Positions 17,773 through 30,384 of a stretch of 64,000 bases of DNA are shown here, one piece after another. A program made the translations under genes and the position numbers. Source of the DNA: Deinococcus sp. AB2017081 (lineage in GTDB: Bacteria; Deinococcota; Deinococci; Deinococcales; Deinococcaceae); assembly GCF_034440735.1 (NCBI RefSeq), contig NZ_CP140098.1:2907501-2971500 (forward strand), in the 5' to 3' direction. The stretch's first letter is position 1. Each line of letters opens with the position of its first letter. A model generated the notes under the pieces. It was not told where the DNA came from, ran no database searches, and was given only the letters and a program-made list of their open reading frames with translations.

Positions 17773-18681
17773 TCAGGGGATGAGCAGGAGGTTCAGTGGC
17801 GACATGCCCGACGATGTCAGGTTGACCTGTCCAGCCACACCGTGACCGGAGCCGTGCGCCACGACGTTCCAGCCGCGCGTGAGCTGGAGGTTGACGGTCA
17901 CGGCTGCACCGGAGCACTGTGCCTTCACGGTCGCGGTCACCGGCCGGTCGGCGTAGACCAGTTCAGTACGGGTGCGGTCGGTCTCACTCACGACCGCATA
18001 CAGGGGGAGTTCCGCCGCACCCGGCGTGTAGAGGGAAAACGCGCCGTCGTTCTGCGCGCCAATCGGGCTGATCCTGGCGGCGGGATCGCTGATGGCACGC
18101 GCCGTCACGGTGCAGCCCAAGGTCAGGGCATCGACGACAGTACCGACACCGGCCGAGGCGATCCCTGCATCCTCGTTCAGCACCATGTCGAACCCGAGCT
18201 GGGTGTTGACTGTCCCAGGCGACACCTGGAAGGCTCCGCGCGTGCTGTAGCCGTAGAAGACCGTCCAGCCGACAGCACCACTGTCTGGGGCCGGCGGCGT
18301 TCCGAGCGAGAGCCGCACCGTGCCACGCACGTTCCCGATGGGAGGCTTCGGCACGGGCGCGGGCGTCAGGGTGTAGGTGAGGGTCACGGCTGTCGTGGAC
18401 GTCACGGTAACGTATTGCGGCTCCGGCGTGTTATACCCCACGACCGGGTGGCCATCGACCCGCAGCGCTCTGCCCGCCGCCAGAGCTTCGAAGGTTTTGC
18501 TGCCCTCGATGGTGCCGTCGAAGACCACGGCCGATGTGATGGAATCGGTGATGACGACAGGAGCACTGGCCACGCCGCTGATCTTCACGTCGAGACGGGA
18601 CATAGGCACCGGAGCCGGACTCGCCGGACACGCAGTGAGCAGGATCGACAGACCGACGGCCACACCGGACAGGGGCTTCAT
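17773..18681 (-). CDS. Predicted lipoprotein of unknown function
   Basis: The 302-residue product has a short signal and a lipobox LLTAC (Cys18), then 'PASPAPVPMS', so it should be lipid-anchored. The rest is rich in Val, Thr, Ala and Gly, like beta-sandwich domains: residues about 30-100 look like one domain and 115-300 another with three cysteines. No known motif is recognised. TATGGT at 18690-18695 ends eight bases before the ATG. The gene is flanked by a pair of 15-bp inverted repeats (17768-17782 and 18737-18751), one overlapping its stop codon. Confidence 0.6.
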   Translation of the reverse strand: MKPLSGVAVGLSILLTACPASPAPVPMSRLDVKISGVASAPVVITDSITSAVVFDGTIEGSKTFEALAAGRALRVDGHPVVGYNTPEPQYVTVTSTTAVTLTYTLTPAPVPKPPIGNVRGTVRLSLGTPPAPDSGAVGWTVFYGYSTRGAFQVSPGTVNTQLGFDMVLNEDAGIASAGVGTVVDALTLGCTVTARAISDPAARISPIGAQNDGAFSLYTPGAAELPLYAVVSETDRTRTELVYADRPVTATVKAQCSGAAVTVNLQLTRGWNVVAHGSGHGVAGQVNLTSSGMSPLNLLLIP

Positions 18682-18781
18682 CTGGCACGACCATACCGCG
18701 AGAGCCCGACGATCCGGGGCGCATGTGAGGCAGGTACATCCCCTGAGGTCAGGATGTGCGCCGTCTCAACATCCAGAATGT

Positions 18782-18846
18782 TGAACCGCGTTCACGATTA
18801 CGGCCCCGCGCCCCGCCAGGGCGTACGGTGGACTGGTACCGTCCAC
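18782..18846. promoter_or_regulatory. Palindromes upstream of the acyl-ACP desaturase
   Basis: TGAAC-CGC-GTTCA (18782-18794) and GTGGAC-N7-GTCCAC (18828-18846) both lie within 110 bp upstream of the desaturase start. Either may bind a fatty-acid regulator. No partner sites were found to support this. Confidence 0.3.
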
Positions 18847-18888
18847 AATCTGCGCCTCTGACCGGCGGTACATGAGGAGGCATCCAGC

Positions 18889-20004
18889 ATGGCCGATATC
18901 CTGCCCCCCGATACCCTCAAGGAGCGCCCGCCGACCCCGGCCGCGCTGCTGAGCAACCGTGAAAAAGACCGCCTGATCGAACGTGGCTTCCTGGGCCTGT
19001 ACCGCTGGTACACCGCCCGCAGCCAGGAGACGCGCAACTGGAACCCGGATCGCAGCTTCGAGTGGCGCTCCATCCGTCAGGATCTGCCGCCCGAGCTGAT
19101 CACCGTGATCCAGGGCTTCTTCGCCGTAGAGCAGTACGCGCCGGACTTCACGAGTTCCCTGATCCACCTCGTGAGACGCAGCCACGGCCGCTCGCACTTC
19201 CAGATGCGCTGGGGCAGCGAGGAGGAGAAACACGCCGATGCGTGGGAGAACGCCCTGCTGTTCACTGGCCAGCGCAGCCCGCAGTACATCGAGGAATACA
19301 AGCACCGCCTGAAGTCGCAGACGTGGGAACTGCCCTTCCCGGACGCGATTCACAATCTGGTGTACACCGTGTTCCAGGAGCGGGCCACGCAGCTGAACTA
19401 CCTGAACATGATGAAGATCGCCCAGGGCAAGAGCGAGAAGCCGCACCTGGCGGGTGTGCAGGATCCGGTGCTGGCCAAGGTGGCCCAGACCATCGCCGTG
19501 GACGAGGCCGCGCATTACAACTTCTTCCTGGAAGGCGTGCGGATGTACCTGTATTACTACCCCCAGCAGACGCTGGAGGCGATCCGCAGCATCATCGGGC
19601 AGTTCTCCATGCCGGCCGCCACACTGATTCCCGACTGGGCGCAGTTCCAGGAGACCGTGTACCGCGCCGGGATCTACGGCCCCCGCGACTTCCAGCGCGA
19701 CGTCATGCAGGTCGCCTTCCGGAACCTGGGCGTCGAGAGCCGCAAGGCGCTGGAAGAGGGCATCCGCAAGACGCGCGAGGTGCCGGACTTTGATGGCCAG
19801 AATCCGCGCACGACCGCCATCTGGGACACCTTCGACTACGGACAGATCGAGGGCGACGTCCGGCGGCTGCACGCGAAGATCGGCGACTACGAGAAGGAGA
19901 TCGGCTTCGACCAGTACGACCCGACCGTGTTCGTCGAGAACCCCGAGGTGCCGGGGCGCGGCCAGCCGGAGCCCGGCGGTTCGGGGCAGGCCGCTGACGA
20001 CTGA
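18889..20004 (+). CDS. Acyl-ACP desaturase family protein (ferritin-like di-iron)
   Basis: The 371-residue protein has two carboxylate-rich iron sites, EEEKHADAW (111-119, EExxH) and DEAAHYNFF (205-213), in the arrangement of soluble acyl-ACP desaturases. Glu81 in AVEQYAPDF and other helices fit the four-helix bundle. It should insert a double bond in an ACP-linked fatty acid with O2 and ferredoxin, which would make membrane lipids more fluid. AGGAGG eight bases before the ATG marks the start, unlike the leaderless neighbours. The last 30 residues are Gly/Pro-rich and variable. Confidence 0.82.
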   Translation: MADILPPDTLKERPPTPAALLSNREKDRLIERGFLGLYRWYTARSQETRNWNPDRSFEWRSIRQDLPPELITVIQGFFAVEQYAPDFTSSLIHLVRRSHGRSHFQMRWGSEEEKHADAWENALLFTGQRSPQYIEEYKHRLKSQTWELPFPDAIHNLVYTVFQERATQLNYLNMMKIAQGKSEKPHLAGVQDPVLAKVAQTIAVDEAAHYNFFLEGVRMYLYYYPQQTLEAIRSIIGQFSMPAATLIPDWAQFQETVYRAGIYGPRDFQRDVMQVAFRNLGVESRKALEEGIRKTREVPDFDGQNPRTTAIWDTFDYGQIEGDVRRLHAKIGDYEKEIGFDQYDPTVFVENPEVPGRGQPEPGGSGQAADD

Positions 20005-20022
20005 GTGCGTACCCTGTGCCTG

Positions 20023-20049
20023 ACAGCCCTGGCCCCGCGCCGGGGCTGT
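20023..20049 (+). terminator. Hairpin after the desaturase gene
   Basis: ACAGCCC and GGGCTGT form a seven-pair stem 18 bases after the stop codon, followed by TTCCCGTT. Confidence 0.5.
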
Positions 20050-20095
20050 TCCCGTTGACCGGGGCGTGACGTGCGAGCCTTATACCCTGTTCCCC

Positions 20096-21256
20096 ATGCG
20101 CGTGCTTGAGGTCTTTCTGGTGTTCCTGCGGCTGGGCCTGACCAGTTTCGGCGGGCCGGTCGCGCACCTGGGGTACTTCCGGGCGGAAGTTGTACAGCGC
20201 CGCGCGTGGCTGACCGAGCAGGGCTACGCCGATGTGGTCGCGCTGGCGCAGTTCCTGCCCGGCCCGGCGAGTTCGCAGACTGGCTTCGCGGTGGGCCTGC
20301 TGCGGGCCGGGTGGCCGGGGGCACTGGCCGCGTGGCTGGGCTTCACGCTGCCCAGCGCACTGCTGATGACCGCGTTCGCGCTGGGCGTGACGCGTGTGGG
20401 AGACGTAACCGGAGCCGGGTGGCTCGCTGGCCTGAAGGTCGCGGCGGTGGCCGTGGTCGCGCAGGCGGTGGCGGGAATGTGGAGCACGTTGGTCACGGAT
20501 CGCGTGCGGGTCGCGCTGGCGCTGGGCGTGGCCGCGTTGCTGGTGACGCTGCCGGGGGCCGGGTGGCAGATCGCGGTGCTGCTGGCGTGTGCCGTGATCG
20601 GGTGGCGCGTCCTCCCGGCGGGAAAGGTTCAGGAAGGGCACCTGCCGCCGGTGCCGGTGTCGCGCCAGACGGGCGTGCTGCTGCTCCTGACCTGCGGGGC
20701 GGGACTGGTGATCCTGCCGCTCCTGGCTCCGATGTCGCCCGCCTGGGCGCTGCTGGACGGCACGTACCGCGCCGGTGCCCTGGTGTTCGGCGGCGGGCAT
20801 GTCGTGCTGCCGCTGCTGGAGACCGGATTCGTCCCCCAGTTCCTGGGCCACGAGACCTTCATCGCGGGCTACGGGGCCGCCAACGCGGTGCCGGGGCCGC
20901 TGTTCACCTTCGCCACCTACCTGGGCGCGGCGCAGGGGGCCGTCTCCCCTGCCCTGGGGGCCGTCCTGGCGACCGTCGGCGTGTTCCTGCCGGGCCTGCT
21001 GCTGATGGCCGGGGCGCTGCCGTTGTGGTCGGCGCTGTCGGCCCGGCCGGCGGCCCGGTCGGCCCTGGCCGGCGTGAACGCTGGCGTGGTCGGGCTGCTG
21101 CTGGCGGCGCTGTATTCGCCGGTCTTTACCGGGGGTATCCGGGGGCCGCGTGATCTGGCGCTGGCCCTGCTGGGATATGCGGCCCTCACAGCGGGGCGGG
21201 TGCCGGCGTGGGCCGTCGTACTGGGCTGTGCGCTACTGGGGCAGCTCATCCTGTAG
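20096..21256 (+). CDS. chrA: Chromate transporter (ChrA family, two-domain)
   Basis: The 386-residue membrane protein has two CHR domains. The first begins 'FLRLGLTSFGGPVAHLGYFR' with 'LAQFLPGPASSQTGFAVG'. The second has 'LVFGGGHVVLPLLETGFV' with 'GAANAVPGPLFTFATYLG'. About ten or more helices are expected. ChrA exports chromate by proton or sulfate coupling. The ATG at 20096 sits seven bases after TACCCT (20083-20088), and TTGACC upstream may be the -35. An earlier ATG at 20066 would precede the promoter and is not used. The 3' end overlaps the convergent YkgJ-type gene by 24 bases. Confidence 0.88.
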   Translation: MRVLEVFLVFLRLGLTSFGGPVAHLGYFRAEVVQRRAWLTEQGYADVVALAQFLPGPASSQTGFAVGLLRAGWPGALAAWLGFTLPSALLMTAFALGVTRVGDVTGAGWLAGLKVAAVAVVAQAVAGMWSTLVTDRVRVALALGVAALLVTLPGAGWQIAVLLACAVIGWRVLPAGKVQEGHLPPVPVSRQTGVLLLLTCGAGLVILPLLAPMSPAWALLDGTYRAGALVFGGGHVVLPLLETGFVPQFLGHETFIAGYGAANAVPGPLFTFATYLGAAQGAVSPALGAVLATVGVFLPGLLLMAGALPLWSALSARPAARSALAGVNAGVVGLLLAALYSPVFTGGIRGPRDLALALLGYAALTAGRVPAWAVVLGCALLGQLIL

Positions 21257-21535
21257 GCCGTAAATCTCCAGAAAGCGGCGGACACGGGCCTCCAGCGTCT
21301 GCAGCGGCGCGACCTCGCCGCAGACCCAGTCCGGGGCATAGTTGCGGCAGACCTGCGGCCGGGTGGCGTAGATGGCGCACAGGCACCCGGCTCCCAGATG
21401 CACGCACGGCACGCCCAGCGGCTTGTCCAGCGCCGCGATGTCCGGGGCCGCGCAGCACGCACCGCAGGCCGTGCACCCCCGCACCAGCGTCGAGCGGGGG
21501 CCATAGCCGGCGGGCGGCAAGAAGGGGTCGGCCAC
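21233..21535 (-). CDS. YkgJ family cysteine-cluster protein
   Basis: The 100-residue protein has the CxxCxxCC cluster (GCTACGACCAAP) near residue 21, with further cysteines near residues 44-74 (VPCVHLGAGCLC, QVCRNYAPDWVCG). This pattern binds Zn or an Fe-S cluster; the function of the family is unknown. The GTG start directly follows the hisC stop codon (TGA-GTG), so it is the second gene of a hisC operon. Its 3' end lies inside the last codons of chrA on the other strand. Confidence 0.8.
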   Translation of the reverse strand: MADPFLPPAGYGPRSTLVRGCTACGACCAAPDIAALDKPLGVPCVHLGAGCLCAIYATRPQVCRNYAPDWVCGEVAPLQTLEARVRRFLEIYGLQDELPQ

Positions 21536-22633
21536 TCAGCGCAGGTCGGCGGCAGCGGCCAGGAAGGCGTCGTTCTCGGCGGGAGTACCCACCGCCACGC
21601 GCAGGCAGCCGGCCAGCAGGTGCAGGCGATCCTGGCGGCGCACCACGATCCCGCGACTCAGGAAGTGCCGGTACGCGGCGTCGGCGTCCGGGGTGCGCAG
21701 CAGGAAGAAATTCGCCTGACTGGGCAGGGCCATGCAGGTCGGGTGATCGCGCAGCGCGTCCAGCATCCGGCCCCGCTCGGCCACGGCCTCGGTCACGCGC
21801 TCGTGGACATACGTGGGGTGCTCCAGGGCCACCTCCAGCACCGCCTGGGTCAGGGCGTTCATGGTGAAGGCCGAGACCAGCTTCTGGATGTTCGCGGCCA
21901 GTTCCGGCGCAGCCAGCGCGTAGCCGGCCCGCACGCCCGCGAGGCTCCAGGCCTTGCTGAAGGTGCGCAGGCTCAGGGCGTTCGGGTGCGCCTGCACCAG
22001 TGACCGGAAATCGCTGTGGCTGTACTGGTGGTACGCCTCGTCGATCACCACGACCCAGCCGTGGGCGGCCTCCAGCAGCGTCTGCACGTCAGCCTGGGCG
22101 TCCAGATGACCGGTCGGCGCGTGCGGCTGCGTGATGTACAGCACGCCGGGCGGCCGGGTGCGCAGTTCCCTCAGCAGGCCCGCCACCGGCAGCGAGAAGT
22201 CGTCGTTCAGGGCGACCTGCACCAGATTCGCGCCGAGCAGCTGGGCCTCCAGGGTGTACACGCTGAAGGTGGGATTCACAGTCAGCACCGTCTGCCCGAT
22301 CCCGGCGAGTTCGGTGAGCAGCTTGATCAGCACGTTGCTGCCGGGCGTGACCACCACCCCGTGCTCGTCCCAGTCCTCCAGGGCAGCGATGCGGCGGCGC
22401 AGCTCATCGGCATGCAGGTCGGGATACCGGTTCCACGGGCGTTCCATCAGGCGGGCCACGGCCAGGGCCTTGAGGCGCTCGGGGAAGTCGTAGGGGTTCT
22501 CGTTCTGATCGAGTTTGATGGCCGCGTCGGTGGGCGTGAAGGGATAGGCAGGCACGTCACGCACGGCGCGGCGGATACCGGTCGGCGCGTCCAGGGGGGC
22601 AGCGTCCTGAGGAGCGAGGGGCGTGCGGGTCAT
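21536..22633 (-). CDS. hisC: Histidinol-phosphate aminotransferase
   Basis: The 365-residue class I/II aminotransferase has the HisC features: [10 protein letters not shown] near residue 41, 'NRYPD' at 68-72, [11 protein letters not shown] near 195 and the PLP-binding lysine at 227 in [10 protein letters not shown]. It makes histidinol phosphate from imidazole acetol phosphate, and such enzymes may also act on aromatic amino acids. No other his gene is near. TAGAAC (22641-22646) seven bases before the ATG may be the -10 box of a leaderless mRNA. Confidence 0.87.
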   Translation of the reverse strand: MTRTPLAPQDAAPLDAPTGIRRAVRDVPAYPFTPTDAAIKLDQNENPYDFPERLKALAVARLMERPWNRYPDLHADELRRRIAALEDWDEHGVVVTPGSNVLIKLLTELAGIGQTVLTVNPTFSVYTLEAQLLGANLVQVALNDDFSLPVAGLLRELRTRPPGVLYITQPHAPTGHLDAQADVQTLLEAAHGWVVVIDEAYHQYSHSDFRSLVQAHPNALSLRTFSKAWSLAGVRAGYALAAPELAANIQKLVSAFTMNALTQAVLEVALEHPTYVHERVTEAVAERGRMLDALRDHPTCMALPSQANFFLLRTPDADAAYRHFLSRGIVVRRQDRLHLLAGCLRVAVGTPAENDAFLAAAADLR

Positions 22634-22687
22634 GTGTCCAGTTCTACCACCGCGCCACAGGCCGTCCAGACGCGTCGTCCGGTCAGG

Positions 22688-22703
22688 CCAAACGGGCGTT
22701 TGG
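22688..22703. promoter_or_regulatory. 16-bp palindrome in the promoter of a TetR gene
   Basis: CCAAAC-GGGC-GTTTGG is a perfect inverted repeat that ends nine bases before TACCCT (22712-22717), the likely -10 of the TetR gene. The core fits CNAACGNNCGTTNG, which I recall as the Thermus PaaR site. It is a good candidate autoregulatory operator. Confidence 0.55.
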
Positions 22704-22749
22704 GCGCGTGCTACCCTCGGATCACCGCGCTCCGGGCGCGACCGCTCCC

Positions 22750-23355
22750 ATGACCGATCCCGTCAAATCCCGCCGAGAACAGATCCTCGATTCCGCCAGC
22801 CGGCTGTTCTCGGAACGCGGCTACCACGCCACGTCCATGCGCGACCTCGCCAGCGAGCTGGGGATGCAGGGCGGCAGCCTGTACGCGCATATCAGCGGCA
22901 AGGAGGAACTGCTCGTCGAGATCGTGAACCGCGCGTCCCGGCAGTTCGACGCCGCGCTGTTCACCCTGCGGGACGTCCCCCTGCCGCCCGAGGACAAGCT
23001 GCGCGAGGCCATGCGCCGCCACATCCAGGTCGTGGCCGACAACATGGACAGCGCCACCGTGTTCTTCCACGAGTGGAAGCACCTGTCGCCCGCCGCCTAC
23101 GCCCGCGTGACCAGCTGGCGCGATTCCATCGATGCGTTCTACCGCGAACTGATCACGGAGGGCGTCCATGCGGGCGCGTTCCGCCCCGATCTCGACCCGA
23201 AGTCGGCAGCCTATCTGGTGCTGTCGGCCGTGAACTGGGCGTACACGTGGTATCGGCCCGGCGGGCCCCTCACCCCCCGCGACGTGGCCGACACCTTCGC
23301 CGACATGCTGCTGCGCGGCCTGAGGGCCGAGACCACAGGAGCCCGCCGTGAGTAA
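22750..23355 (+). CDS. TetR family transcriptional regulator (PaaR/FadR-like)
   Basis: The 201-residue protein has a TetR helix-turn-helix at about residues 10-55 ([20 protein letters not shown], then [20 protein letters not shown]) and a helical ligand domain. The ATG at 22750 is the normal TetR start ([13 protein letters not shown]); an earlier ATG at 22708 lies before the -10 box and is rejected. Family members in Thermus respond to acyl-CoA or phenylacetyl-CoA. The palindrome upstream suggests autoregulation. It overlaps the next small gene by eight bases. Confidence 0.82.
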   Translation: MTDPVKSRREQILDSASRLFSERGYHATSMRDLASELGMQGGSLYAHISGKEELLVEIVNRASRQFDAALFTLRDVPLPPEDKLREAMRRHIQVVADNMDSATVFFHEWKHLSPAAYARVTSWRDSIDAFYRELITEGVHAGAFRPDLDPKSAAYLVLSAVNWAYTWYRPGGPLTPRDVADTFADMLLRGLRAETTGARRE

Positions 23356-23668
23356 CCCTACCGTCACCGTCAAGATCCGCGAGGCGATCACCTACGCGCA
23401 GGGCCGCGCCGCCCGCCTGAACCGCACCCAGCAGCTGGAGATCGGCCCCGACCTGTTCATCCGCATCGCGCCCGGTGGGCGGCGCTTCCTGCTGTTCTGC
23501 CTGGACGGCGAGCCCGAACGCAGCGCTGCCGAGGCGATCGCCGCCGCGCTGGGCCTGAAGCACCCCGAGTACGGCTGGCACCAGGGCGAGACCCTGAGAT
23601 CCCTGACTGTGATCGAGCCGGGATCGGACGTGGTGGCCGAGGCTCCGGGCACGGACGACGGCGGATAG
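23348..23668 (+). CDS. Conserved-looking hypothetical protein downstream of TetR
   Basis: A 106-residue protein that starts at GTG 23348, with GGAG six bases upstream and eight bases of overlap with the TetR gene, so it is in the same operon. It has no signal peptide or membrane helix. Residues 30-75 ([20 protein letters not shown], then [20 protein letters not shown]) look like a small alpha/beta fold. I do not recognise the family. Its 3' end converges on a thioesterase gene with three bases between. Confidence 0.6.
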   Translation: MSNPTVTVKIREAITYAQGRAARLNRTQQLEIGPDLFIRIAPGGRRFLLFCLDGEPERSAAEAIAAALGLKHPEYGWHQGETLRSLTVIEPGSDVVAEAPGTDDGG

Positions 23669-23671
23669 CTT

Positions 23672-24145
23672 CTACCGCACGCCGAACCCGAAGCGCTCCA
23701 TGACCTCGGCCGGCGTGCGTTTCGGGCGGCCACTGACCGGATCGACCCACACCCAGTCGGTGCGGCACTCGGCCAGCCGCACCCCCTGGGGCGGGTCACC
23801 GTCGTTCACGCGGTCGATCGTGTAGACCCGCACCGAGCGCAGGCCGGCACTCTCGGTCAGGAGGGTGCGGACGCGCACGTGGTCGCCCAGGACGGCCGGC
23901 ACGTGGTACGTGATGCGGTGCTGCCGCGCGACGGGCACGGCCCCCAGCGCGGCCAGGGCGGGCGTGTCCATGCCCAGGCTGGCGGCATGCGCTCGGGCCA
24001 CGCGCTCGCACCACGTCAGGTACACGACGTTGTTCACGTGCTCCAGTTCGTCCAGATCCTCAGGGCCCACCGTCAGGAACACCTCAAAACGGCGTGCCGG
24101 GATCAGTGCGTCCCAGTCGGCGTGGGCCTCGGGAAGCTCGCTCAC
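23672..24145 (-). CDS. Acyl-CoA thioesterase (4HBT hot-dog family)
   Basis: From GTG 24145 this gives 157 residues with the hot-dog pattern: FEVFLTVGPEDLDELEHVNN near residue 20, then VVYLTWCERVARAHA, and RITYHVPAVLGDHVRVRT in the second half. The N-terminal 'DELEHVNNVVYL' corresponds to the 4HBT active-site helix. It probably hydrolyses short acyl-CoA. Its GTG shares bases with the TGA of the pterin dehydratase gene (GTGA), so the two are coupled. A longer frame upstream is a shadow of that gene. Confidence 0.8.
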   Translation of the reverse strand: MSELPEAHADWDALIPARRFEVFLTVGPEDLDELEHVNNVVYLTWCERVARAHAASLGMDTPALAALGAVPVARQHRITYHVPAVLGDHVRVRTLLTESAGLRSVRVYTIDRVNDGDPPQGVRLAECRTDWVWVDPVSGRPKRTPAEVMERFGFGVR

Positions 24146-24453
24146 GCCCCGTACAGCGCATTCACGGCCTGTGAACCCGCGATGTCCAGATCCGTGATGC
24201 CGCCCGCGTCGTGCGTGAAATACGTGACCTTCACCTTCCGGTATCCGATCAGGATGTCCGGGTGGTGATCCCCCTCCTCGGCGTGCGCGGCGACCCGGAC
24301 GGCGAAGTCCACCCCCGCCTGGTACGTGTCGAACGCGAATTCGCGCCACAGCCGGCCGTCGTCGCCCCACCAGCCGGGGGCCTTGCGGGCCTGCACGTCA
24401 CCGTCGGTCAGGAGGCGGTCTCGGTCATAGGCCATGCGGGGATCGTACGCCAT
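24142..24453 (-). CDS. Pterin-4a-carbinolamine dehydratase
   Basis: The 103-residue protein has the PCD motif EEGDHHPDILIGYRKV (about residues 57-72), with the two catalytic histidines in HHP, and 'THDAGGITDLDI' behind it. The enzyme dehydrates 4a-hydroxytetrahydrobiopterin after aromatic hydroxylation, or serves a related pterin role. The start at 24453 is six bases after TACCCT (24460-24465), so the mRNA is probably leaderless; a second ATG lies six codons in. It leads a two-gene operon with the thioesterase. Confidence 0.87.
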   Translation of the reverse strand: MAYDPRMAYDRDRLLTDGDVQARKAPGWWGDDGRLWREFAFDTYQAGVDFAVRVAAHAEEGDHHPDILIGYRKVKVTYFTHDAGGITDLDIAGSQAVNALYGA

Positions 24454-24527
24454 GCCCCGAGGGTAGAAGGACGGCGCGGATCAGGGGATGAGTGGGGATG
24501 CGGTTCAAGTCAGGTGATTGAGGACGG

Positions 24528-24749
24528 TCAGCGCCAGCCCACGAGAGCCCCGTCCGGAAGCATCACGACGTTGGGCTCGTTCAGCAGCAGGCTCAGCGCC
24601 AGGAACTCGATCTCACTCGACACTGGCACGACGAGGTGACGGCCATCGGCGAGAGCGATCTCGATTCGCCGCTGATCCGTGACCGGTGACCAGATCTTGC
24701 GCGAGTGGGTGAGAGCGACGCCAGCGGTTCCAGTGATGCTCATGGTCAT
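24528..24749 (-). CDS. Small hypothetical protein
   Basis: A 73-residue protein starting MTMSITGTAGVALTHSRKIW, with GGGAG six bases before the ATG. Residues 25-72 alternate hydrophobic and polar (RIEIALADGRHLVVPVSSEI) and look like a small beta fold. No motif is recognised. It lies on its own between the pterin gene and mutS and is read away from mutS. It resembles small DUF proteins that bind a prefix-like ligand, but no function can be assigned. Confidence 0.55.
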   Translation of the reverse strand: MTMSITGTAGVALTHSRKIWSPVTDQRRIEIALADGRHLVVPVSSEIEFLALSLLLNEPNVVMLPDGALVGWR

Positions 24750-24885
24750 GTGATGTCTCCCTGGCCCGTCCCCTTCCGGATCGGGTTGATCGAGGATGCG
24801 CCGCAGGCAGTGACCGCGCCGTGACCGCCCAATCGTTCCCCCTCTCCCTGCGCTCCTTTGCGGGGCCGCGCTATCCTCTTTCCCT

Positions 24886-27453
<2,568 letters not shown>

Positions 27454-27456
27454 ACG

Positions 27457-27470
27457 TGCCCTGACGGGCA
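27457..27470. terminator. Small hairpin between convergent mutS and hydroxyacid oxidase genes
   Basis: TGCCC-TGAC-GGGCA forms a five-pair stem in the 22-bp gap between the two convergent genes. It is short and has no T-run, so termination here is only possible. Confidence 0.25.
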
Positions 27471-27475
27471 GCGGC

Positions 27476-28540
<1,065 letters not shown>

Positions 28541-28700
28541 GGGTAGGTTCAGTCTGGCATGGGCCGCCACCGGGCGGGCCGTGCGGCCATTTGATGAAGG
28601 CCCGGCCGCCGGTGGTCGGGCCGCCGCCGGGCTGCACCTGCCAGGATGGAGACCCGGCAGGATGAAGGACGTGGGCCGACCCGGCCCGGAGGAGTGCCCC

Positions 28701-30068
28701 GTGAACACCGACGCCCTGGACGCCCTGCGTGCCCGTTACGGCGAGCAGCTCAGTACCGCCGCCCCCGTGCTGGAGGCCCACGGGCGCGACGAGAGCCACC
28801 CGACGATCCACCCGCCCCACGCCGTGCTGTTCGCCCACAGCGAGGCGGATGTGGTGGATGCCCTGCGGCTCGCCGTCACCCACGGCTTCCCGGTCACGCC
28901 CTTCGCGGTGGGCAGCAGTCTGGAAGGGCAGGTGATCCCGGTTCACGGCGGCCTGTCCCTCGACGTGAGCGGTATGAACCGGGTGCTGTCCATCGAGCCC
29001 GGCGGGTTCCAGGCGACCGTACAACCCGGCGTGACCTATCCCGAACTGAACCGGCAGACCCGCTCCCACGGCCTGTTCTTCCCGGTCGATCCCGGCGCCG
29101 AGGCCAGCCTGGGCGGCATGGCCTCCACGAACGCCAGCGGCACGGCGGCGGTACGGTACGGCACCACCCGCGACAATGTCCTGGAACTGCGCGTGGCCCT
29201 GATGGACGGCACCGTGATCCGCGCGGGCAGCCGCGCCCGCAAGACCAGCGCCGGCTACGACCTGAAACACCTCTTCATCGGTGCCGAGGGCACGCTGGGG
29301 GTGATCACGGAGCTCACGGTGCGCCTGTGGCCCCTGCCCGCCCACGTGACGGTGGTGCGCGGCACCTTCGCCACCGTGCAGGCCGCCGCGGCCTGCGCCG
29401 TGGCCATCATGAGCGCCGCGCTGCAGCCCGAGCGGCTGGAACTCATCGACGAGCACGGGATCCGCGCCGTGAACGCCTACGAGGGCACGGCCTACCCGGA
29501 GGTGCCGACCCTGTGGATCGAACTCGCGGCAGCCAGCGGAGGCGCCCTGGACGACGCGGTGGCCGCGTGCACCGACCTGTGCCGGGACGCCGGGGCACTG
29601 CACGTGGACACCGCCCGCAGCGCGGCAGAGCGGGCCGCACTGTGGGCCGCACGGCACCATGCGTATCCGGCGATGAAGGCGCTGCACCCCACTCACGCCC
29701 GGCTGAGCACCGACGTGTGCGTGCCGCTGCACCGCCTGCCCGACGTGCTCGCCGCCAGCCGTGAACGCTGCGACGCCGCCGGCCTCGACGCGACCTTCCT
29801 GGGACACGTGGGCGACGGAAACTTCCATGTGCTGTTCCACGCGGCCCCGGACGACGCCGCAACATGGGCCACGGTGAACGACGTGTACGATCACATGATC
29901 TCACTGGCGCTGGACGCCGGGGGCACGTGTTCCGGCGAACACGGGGTGGGGCTGCACAAGCGCACCCATCTGGCCCGCGAGCATGGGGACTCGCTGCACG
30001 TCATGCGCGGCGTGAAGGCCCTGCTCGACCCGCGTGGCCTGCTCAACCCCGGCAAGATCCTTCCCTGA
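28701..30068 (+). CDS. FAD-linked oxidase, GlcD/D-lactate dehydrogenase type
   Basis: From GTG 28701 (AGGAG six bases before) this gives 455 residues. The N-terminal FAD_binding_4 domain has 'VTPFAVGSSLEGQVIPVHGG' near residue 66 and GGMASTNASGTAAVRYGTT near 139. The C-terminal FAD-oxidase domain has FLGHVGDGNFHVL and CSGEHGVGLHKR, and it ends LDPRGLLNPGKILP. These mark the glycolate oxidase GlcD/D-lactate dehydrogenase (cytochrome) group. An earlier ATG in the same frame would lie in the divergent promoter region and is not preferred. Confidence 0.86.
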   Translation: MNTDALDALRARYGEQLSTAAPVLEAHGRDESHPTIHPPHAVLFAHSEADVVDALRLAVTHGFPVTPFAVGSSLEGQVIPVHGGLSLDVSGMNRVLSIEPGGFQATVQPGVTYPELNRQTRSHGLFFPVDPGAEASLGGMASTNASGTAAVRYGTTRDNVLELRVALMDGTVIRAGSRARKTSAGYDLKHLFIGAEGTLGVITELTVRLWPLPAHVTVVRGTFATVQAAAACAVAIMSAALQPERLELIDEHGIRAVNAYEGTAYPEVPTLWIELAAASGGALDDAVAACTDLCRDAGALHVDTARSAAERAALWAARHHAYPAMKALHPTHARLSTDVCVPLHRLPDVLAASRERCDAAGLDATFLGHVGDGNFHVLFHAAPDDAATWATVNDVYDHMISLALDAGGTCSGEHGVGLHKRTHLAREHGDSLHVMRGVKALLDPRGLLNPGKILP

Positions 30069-30384
30069 TCGCGGCACATGAGGCGATCTGCAACGCCCGG
30101 TATGCACCTCCATGAGCGGCAACCGGACGGCCACCCGCGGCCGCCCGTGCCCGTCTCCGGCGCGGCCGCAGGAGCAGCGATCCCGGCCGGCAGCGTGCCG
30201 GACGGTGCCGGGCGACGCACCGGGTGCACCGACTGGAGCCGCACGCCCTGCACTCCGCCTTGAGGAGGGCGTGAGGAGAAGCGCCGGAGCCAGTTGTGGG
30301 TCGGCTCACTTGCCTATGGCACCCACACACGACAGTGAGGTAGCCGGCCACGGAGATCACCGGGGTTCGCTGTGGAGGAGACCG
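30069..30384. other. Intergenic region without a convincing gene
   Basis: The 316 bp hold no frame with a plausible product in either direction. GATCGC-N10-GCGATC (30069-30090) just after the upstream stop may be a weak terminator. The inverted pair GTGGGT and ACCCAC near 30297-30326 may be a regulatory element for the DUF1080 gene that follows. Confidence 0.35.

Noticed and set aside
24481..24492. TCAGGGGATGAG, also present at 17774-17785, as a possible dispersed repeat
   Set aside because: The match is only 12 bases and the contexts differ; without a whole-genome count it cannot be told from chance.
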